Shown: positions 6,718 through 10,372 of the stretch, in pieces
How positions within the stretch are numbered: position 1 is the stretch's first letter
Layout: the number at the start of each line of letters is the position of its first letter
From: CALMEH01 sp964548225
GTDB taxonomy: Bacteria; Acidobacteriota; Blastocatellia; Pyrinomonadales; Pyrinomonadaceae
Length of the DNA: 10,372 nucleotides
NCBI GenBank assembly: GCA_964548225.1
Contig: CAZJQP010000120.1
Span: forward strand, 1-10,372
Direction: 5' to 3'
The notes under the pieces: model-generated
Seen by the model: the letters and a program-made list of their open reading frames with translations, nothing else
What the model was told of the DNA's origin: nothing
Databases searched by the model: none
Program-made: the position numbers and the translations under genes

Positions 6718-9339
6718 TTATCGAGCAAGAATTTGCAGCATTTCCTCTATCTTTGACGGATTATCGAACCAAATTTCTTCAAGCAAAGGCTTGATTTCAA
6801 ACGTAACGATTTCATCGAGCCAATCCGATTCGCTGACTGAATCTGCTTTTGAGCAAAAATAGCTGTGTCCTATTTGAAAGCCAATGCCTAAATTTATATC
6901 AGCCGAAATTTCCTGATTAACTCTGCTAATCGAACGGCAAATGAAATCAACGGTTGATTCCGAAACATTCTTTGTCTGCAAAAATTCCGTAAACTTTTCG
7001 CCAAATTCAGGCTGCAAATTGATAAAAGCAAATCTTCGCCGCAAAGCGTAGTCAACTATCGCCAAACTTCTGTCGGCGGTGTTCATCGTGCCGATAATGT
7101 GTAGATTTTCCGGCACATAAAATCTGTCATTTTCATCTTCCGAGTAAGTCATTTTAACGGCGAACTTTTCGCTTCGTTTATCTGCTTCGATCAGCATCAT
7201 CAACTCACCGAAGATTTTGCTCAGATTTCCCCGATTGATTTCGTCAATAATTAAGAAAAATTGACGTTCGGGATGAGCAAGTGCTTGTTGGCAAAAGGTG
7301 TAGAACACTCCGTTTCGCAGTTCAAATCCGTTTTTGCTCGGTCTTAAACCCTGAATAAAATCTTCGTAAGCATAAGATTGATGAAACTGAACCATTTCAA
7401 TTTGAGAATCATTTTTCATTCCCATCAATTGATAAGCTAATTTACGAGCAATAAAGGTTTTACCGACACCGGGTGCGCCTTGCAGAATAATATTTTTCTT
7501 ACGTTTAAGAAGTTCAACCGCTTGCCGGAAATCTTTTTCTGAAATGAAAGGCTTGTCCGGGTCATCTGTGAAATTATATGGCTTAACTTCAATGGAACGG
7601 TTTTCCTGAACAATATTCTTCGCGTCAATTACTTCCCGAATCAGGTCAAATTCGTCTTCGGTTAATTTAAATAAACTGCCTTGGTTGTTGATAAAAACTT
7701 CGCAGTTTTTTAACGCCGGATTATTTTGCAATTCGCTCCAAAAAACAGGGATTTCGAGTTTTTCGATAAGTTCAAACTCGATTACTTCGCCTTCTTCGGT
7801 CTGATGCAAAGGTTTGGTAATTTCCAAAATAGCTTTGATCTGCTTGGTCGGAGTGCTTTCATATCCAAACACCAAATCGCCCGGCTGAACAGATTCAAAA
7901 TGCTTGTAAATTCTACGTTTATTGCCTTTTTCGTTGCGCGATGTATATGTTTGACGTTCCCCGACAGGAAAATCGCTGATGCGCCAGATGTTTGGATTAG
8001 CGTTGAGCCACCAATAATTGATTTCTCTGGATTCAACTTCTTCAGGCTCTATTATCGTTTTATCAGGAGTAATAGCTGATTCGGTCTCGGAATATTTTAA
8101 GTTGTATTTATCAAAAATCGCCTTTAGTTCAGGATAAAGCCGCGCATATTCGCTGAAAATAAAACTTGCTACTTTGGTCGGGCTGAAAGTATCCGGGCGA
8201 AACAGAGTTTTGTAACCTTGAAGAGAATTTGCCGTGTATTGATAAACTTTGTCCGTAATCCAATTAACTTTGCGCCGATGCTGATAGTTTTTGGTTTGTG
8301 CGTCAAAATAGTATTCACTCTCAATCAAACCGATGCCGAGGCAGGTAGAAACGCCCTTGCTGGCAAAAACGACATCTCCGGTGTTTGCCGTCTTAAAAAG
8401 CCATAAATTCCAAGTTTCATTCGACCAACTTTCTGCCGGCAATCCGGCAGTCAAATTTAGCTCTTCGCGTGAACCGACTTTTGAAATATCACTTAAAGGC
8501 AAATTATTGTAACTGACCGCTATAATGCCTTCCTGTTTAAAATCCTCCCACAATTTCGCTTGCTCGCCGGGAGCAAATTTGAAGTAGCCGCGAATCTGTT
8601 GATTAAGTTTGACGATTTCCGGTTTTAATTCGCGCAAAATTTTCAAAATTCCTTCGTAGGTATCAACTGTTTGAGTTTTATGCCTTTGCAGTCCTATATT
8701 CGAGCCTGCAACCCAACCGGCTTCGACAGATGACCGGAATTGCAGGAAAAACTGATGCGCGTCCTTATGTGACGGTTTATTTTGCGGGTAAAGAGCCATC
8801 CAGCAATAATCCGCGCCGAAATTCTGCATTCCCTGAAAATCTACCGAATGGACCGTATAATCCGCGATTTCCAAATCCGCTAAAAGACGTTTACCGATTT
8901 GTTCCAGATAAAGCTGAACGGTTTCCTTGGTTCTGCCGCGATAAAAAAACGTATGAAAAACCCGCCAGTAATTTGACCAACTGGCAAACATATCGCGTTT
9001 TCGCCGCAAGTTTTCATTGCCGTCAATGTCATCCTTTATTTCCGCTTGCGCTGCTTCGGAAAGATTATCAGATATTTTCAAGCGTCCGGCGCGGATTCTT
9101 TCTTTGGCAGCTTCGACTACATCCTTTGTTACCAACACGCCGTCAAGCAAAAGCCGGGCAATTTCCGCCCGCAATTCATTAACCGGCTGAAATCGTTCGC
9201 CGCCGCTGTAAAATTCGTGAATGGCTTTGATATTGTTCTCGGAAAGCTGATTGATAGCGGCGAACAATTCATCCGGCTGTTCAATATAAATTTTGTATTG
9301 TCCGGCTAATTCGGTGATGTATTGGATTTGTTCATTCAT
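6718..9339 (-). CDS. mcrB: McrB-family AAA+ motor with tandem PUA/EVE-like reader modules
   Basis: An 873-residue protein, much longer than E. coli McrB (about 460). The C-terminal 600-873 is the McrB-type AAA+ motor: Walker A GAPGVGKT (621-628), Walker B FFLIIDEINRGN (694-705), the family signature MNTADRS (752-758) and ALRRRF (765-770). Members are typically GTPases that translocate DNA and partner McrC. Residues about 440-570 read as an EVE (PUA-like) domain: YWWLNANPNIWRI, VQPGDLVFGYES, then AILEITKPL. A second PUA-like unit precedes it at about 250-375: YFKFAPGEQAKLWEDF, then TGDVVFASKGVSTCLGIGLI and HRRKVNW. EVE/PUA folds bind modified bases (5mC, 5hmC and others), so this protein may read two modified positions or a bulky modification. 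Residues 1-250 are helical and charged and I do not recognise them. The ATG start (9337-9339) has no Shine-Dalgarno. mcrC follows directly, with one base between the genes. Function is well supported; the modification recognised is unknown. Confidence 0.93.
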   Translation of the reverse strand: MNEQIQYITELAGQYKIYIEQPDELFAAINQLSENNIKAIHEFYSGGERFQPVNELRAEIARLLLDGVLVTKDVVEAAKERIRAGRLKISDNLSEAAQAEIKDDIDGNENLRRKRDMFASWSNYWRVFHTFFYRGRTKETVQLYLEQIGKRLLADLEIADYTVHSVDFQGMQNFGADYCWMALYPQNKPSHKDAHQFFLQFRSSVEAGWVAGSNIGLQRHKTQTVDTYEGILKILRELKPEIVKLNQQIRGYFKFAPGEQAKLWEDFKQEGIIAVSYNNLPLSDISKVGSREELNLTAGLPAESWSNETWNLWLFKTANTGDVVFASKGVSTCLGIGLIESEYYFDAQTKNYQHRRKVNWITDKVYQYTANSLQGYKTLFRPDTFSPTKVASFIFSEYARLYPELKAIFDKYNLKYSETESAITPDKTIIEPEEVESREINYWWLNANPNIWRISDFPVGERQTYTSRNEKGNKRRIYKHFESVQPGDLVFGYESTPTKQIKAILEITKPLHQTEEGEVIEFELIEKLEIPVFWSELQNNPALKNCEVFINNQGSLFKLTEDEFDLIREVIDAKNIVQENRSIEVKPYNFTDDPDKPFISEKDFRQAVELLKRKKNIILQGAPGVGKTFIARKLAYQLMGMKNDSQIEMVQFHQSYAYEDFIQGLRPSKNGFELRNGVFYTFCQQALAHPERQFFLIIDEINRGNLSKIFGELMMLIEADKRSEKFAVKMTYSEDENDRFYVPENLHIIGTMNTADRSLAIVDYALRRRFAFINLQPEFGEKFTEFLQTKNVSESTVDFICRSISRVNQEISADINLGIGFQIGHSYFCSKADSVSESDWLDEIVTFEIKPLLEEIWFDNPSKIEEMLQILAR

Positions 9340-9344
9340 ATAAA

Positions 9345-9350
9345 ATTATA
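9345..9350 (-). promoter_or_regulatory. Possible -10 box of mcrB, leaderless or near-leaderless mRNA
   Basis: On the minus strand a perfect TATAAT ends five bases before the mcrB ATG. If used, transcription would start at or next to the start codon, which fits the absence of a Shine-Dalgarno. No good -35 is found at 16-18 bases (only T-rich sequence), so this is tentative. Confidence 0.3.
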
Positions 9351-9427
9351 AATGTTCGGCACATAACAAAAACGGAATTCTTAAATTACACTTTATTTCT
9401 AAACACCTGAAAGAAGCAAAACATCTG

Positions 9428-10030
9428 TCAAATTTCCTGCATTCGTTCTTTAACAAAACTTGAGACCGTTAAGCGATGCACGCCTAAAATACGACCGATA
9501 GCACTATACGAAACTTTCTTACTTAAAAACTCTTTAATTTTCTTTTCCTGTCCGGTAAGTTTGGTTTTGGACGATTTACTGCCTTTCGGACGACCTAGTA
9601 TTACGCCTTCGGCACGTTTTCGGGCTAACGCCTCTTTTGTCCGCTGAGAAATTAGATTGCGTTCAATTTCGGCGGACAATCCAAAGGCAAAGGCTAAAAC
9701 TTTGGAATTAATATCTGTGCCTAAGCGGTAATTATCTTTGATTGTCCAAATGTGGACATCACGATTCATACACTCATTGAGAATGCTCATTATCATCAAA
9801 AGATTCCTGCCTAACCGCGATAATTCAGAACAGATAAGAGTATCACACTTCTTCATCCGCTTGAGTAGTTTGCCCAATTTTCTATCTTCGATTTTTTTTG
9901 AACCGGAAATAGTTTCTTCAATCCATTTATCTACAACAATGACATTTCTCTCACAAAATTGATTGATTTCAAAGCGTTGATTTTCAACTGTCTGCTTATC
10001 CGTGCTGACGCGAATATATCCGTAAATCAT
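9428..10030 (-). CDS. Serine site-specific recombinase, Mpi/Pin invertase-resolvase type
   Basis: A 200-residue small serine recombinase of typical length. The catalytic domain occupies 1-140: YIRVSTDKQT (5-14) with nucleophile S9 and R7, SELSRLGRN (68-76) with R72 and R75, and the long E helix, AEIERNLISQRTKEALARKR (120-139). GRPKGS (146-151) leads into a C-terminal helix-turn-helix, SAIGRILGVHRLTVSSF (176-192). In the known family these enzymes invert, resolve or integrate DNA between short sites. The overall look is closest to the Bacteroides Mpi/Pin branch. The gene is divergent from the type IIG fragment at 10091 and about 90 bp upstream of mcrB. ATG at 10028-10030 precedes the conserved IYGYIRVS start; no Shine-Dalgarno is visible. 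All catalytic residues are present, so it should be active. Whether it acts on a local inverted repeat or belonged to a lost element is unknown. Confidence 0.93.
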   Translation of the reverse strand: MIYGYIRVSTDKQTVENQRFEINQFCERNVIVVDKWIEETISGSKKIEDRKLGKLLKRMKKCDTLICSELSRLGRNLLMIMSILNECMNRDVHIWTIKDNYRLGTDINSKVLAFAFGLSAEIERNLISQRTKEALARKRAEGVILGRPKGSKSSKTKLTGQEKKIKEFLSKKVSYSAIGRILGVHRLTVSSFVKERMQEI

Positions 10031-10064
10031 AATGTTTTATCTAATTGTCTAAAATAAATACAAT

Positions 10065-10096
10065 GTTAATTTAAACCAAAATTGCCGTAAATTAAC
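10065..10096. repeat. 9-bp perfect dyad between recombinase and type IIG fragment
   Basis: GTTAATTTA (10065-10073) and TAAATTAAC (10088-10096) are exact reverse complements with a 14-base spacer. The dyad lies 35-66 bases upstream of the recombinase start, in its promoter region, and its right arm touches the point where the type IIG reading frame opens (10091). It could be an operator for autoregulation, part of a recombinase crossover site, or an A/T-rich coincidence. Confidence 0.45.
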
Positions 10097-10372
10097 CTAA
10101 ACAATTATTTTCGACAGATTTCCAGCCTTTATTTTCGCCAACATGCCGCTTTTTCAAGTTTTTCCACATCAGATAGTTGGGTTGTTTTATCACCAATCGA
10201 ACAAAGGATTAAAGAGAAAATCGAAAGAGTCGGAACGCCGCTAAAAGATTGGGATATTCATATCAATTACGGAATAAAAACAGGCTACAATGATGCGTTC
10301 ATTATTGACGGAAAAAAGCGAAAAGAACTTATTGAGCAAGACCCCAAAAGTGAAGAAATTATACGACCTATT
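10091..10372 (+). pseudogene. Start-less fragment of a type IIG (Eco57I/TaqI-like) restriction-modification protein, running off the right edge
   Basis: An open frame follows a TAA at 10088-10090 and continues to the window end. It contains no ATG, GTG or TTG in frame. From about 10172 it reads DSWVVLSPIEQRIKEKIERV, then GTPLKDWDIHINYGIKTGYN, then DAFIIDGKKRKELIEQDPKS and EEIIRPI. That is the hallmark of the junction between the methylase and the TaqI-like specificity (target recognition) domain in type IIG enzymes and BREX PglX-like proteins. The N-terminal methylase part (SAM and NPPY motifs) is missing here. The stretch before 10150 is less convincing in this frame, and a second frame (10108 on) gives another plausible reading, so a frameshift or junction is possible there. 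It may be a deletion remnant or a silent cassette for inversion by the neighbouring recombinase. The C-terminal end lies outside the window. Confidence 0.72.

Noticed and set aside
8730..9182. A 150-codon plus-strand open frame.
   Set aside because: It lies wholly opposite mcrB, shows no domain pattern, and is rich in Pro/Arg/Phe as expected for an antisense shadow.
9424..10118. GACAGAT shared in inverted orientation at the end of the recombinase gene and near 10112, considered as invertase sites.
   Set aside because: Only seven bases match with no extension; expected by chance at this scale.
1..10372. CRISPR arrays, tRNA or rRNA genes.
   Set aside because: No spaced direct repeats and no cloverleaf or rRNA-like sequence were noticed on either strand when read by eye.

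Overview
This is bacterial DNA, A/T-rich overall, read here as a defence or accessory island. Almost every gene lies on the minus strand. The host cannot be fixed from the window. The sigma-like/HTH gene pair and the mixed Shine-Dalgarno use remind me of Acidobacteriota-type genomes, and the recombinase is of the Mpi type common in Bacteroidota, but neither is decisive. By eye, base composition shifts between blocks: the helicase and HTH genes have many GCG/CGC codons, while mcrC, the recombinase and the flanking spacers are clearly richer in A/T. This suggests separate origins.

Layout, following minus-strand transcription from right to left. (a) The right edge (10091-10372, plus strand) holds a start-less fragment of a type IIG/Eco57I-like restriction-modification protein that runs off the window. 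(b) At 9428-10030 is an Mpi/Pin-type serine recombinase, divergent from that fragment, with a 9-bp dyad between them. (c) At 5679-9339 is a two-gene McrBC restriction operon. Its McrB has an unidentified N-terminal module, two apparent PUA/EVE-like modified-base reader modules in tandem and an McrB-type AAA+ motor. McrC carries the PD-(D/E)XK nuclease. (d) At 4964-5678 is a gene-poor stretch with a broken 3' end of a Lon-like (possibly BREX BrxL) gene and, abutting it, a 153-bp segment bounded by perfect 16-bp inverted repeats. (e) At 68-4963 is an apparent three-gene operon: a sigma-70-like protein, an HTH protein coupled to it by ATGA overlap, and a 1140-residue protein fusing an ImmA/IrrE metallopeptidase, a UvrD-family helicase and a C-terminal Fe-S PD-(D/E)XK-like domain. 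The first 67 bases contain nothing I can name.

How it may work together (inference): McrBC cuts DNA carrying modified bases. The left operon looks like a self-contained response module: a sigma-like activator, an HTH regulator that the ImmA-like domain could cleave, and a DNA-processing effector. The remnants (Lon/BrxL-like, type IIG) and the recombinase show that the locus has gained, lost or inverted defence genes. The items most worth testing are the triple fusion with its regulator pair, and the two possible invertible or recombined structures: the 16-bp inverted-repeat segment, and the start-less type IIG cassette beside an invertase.
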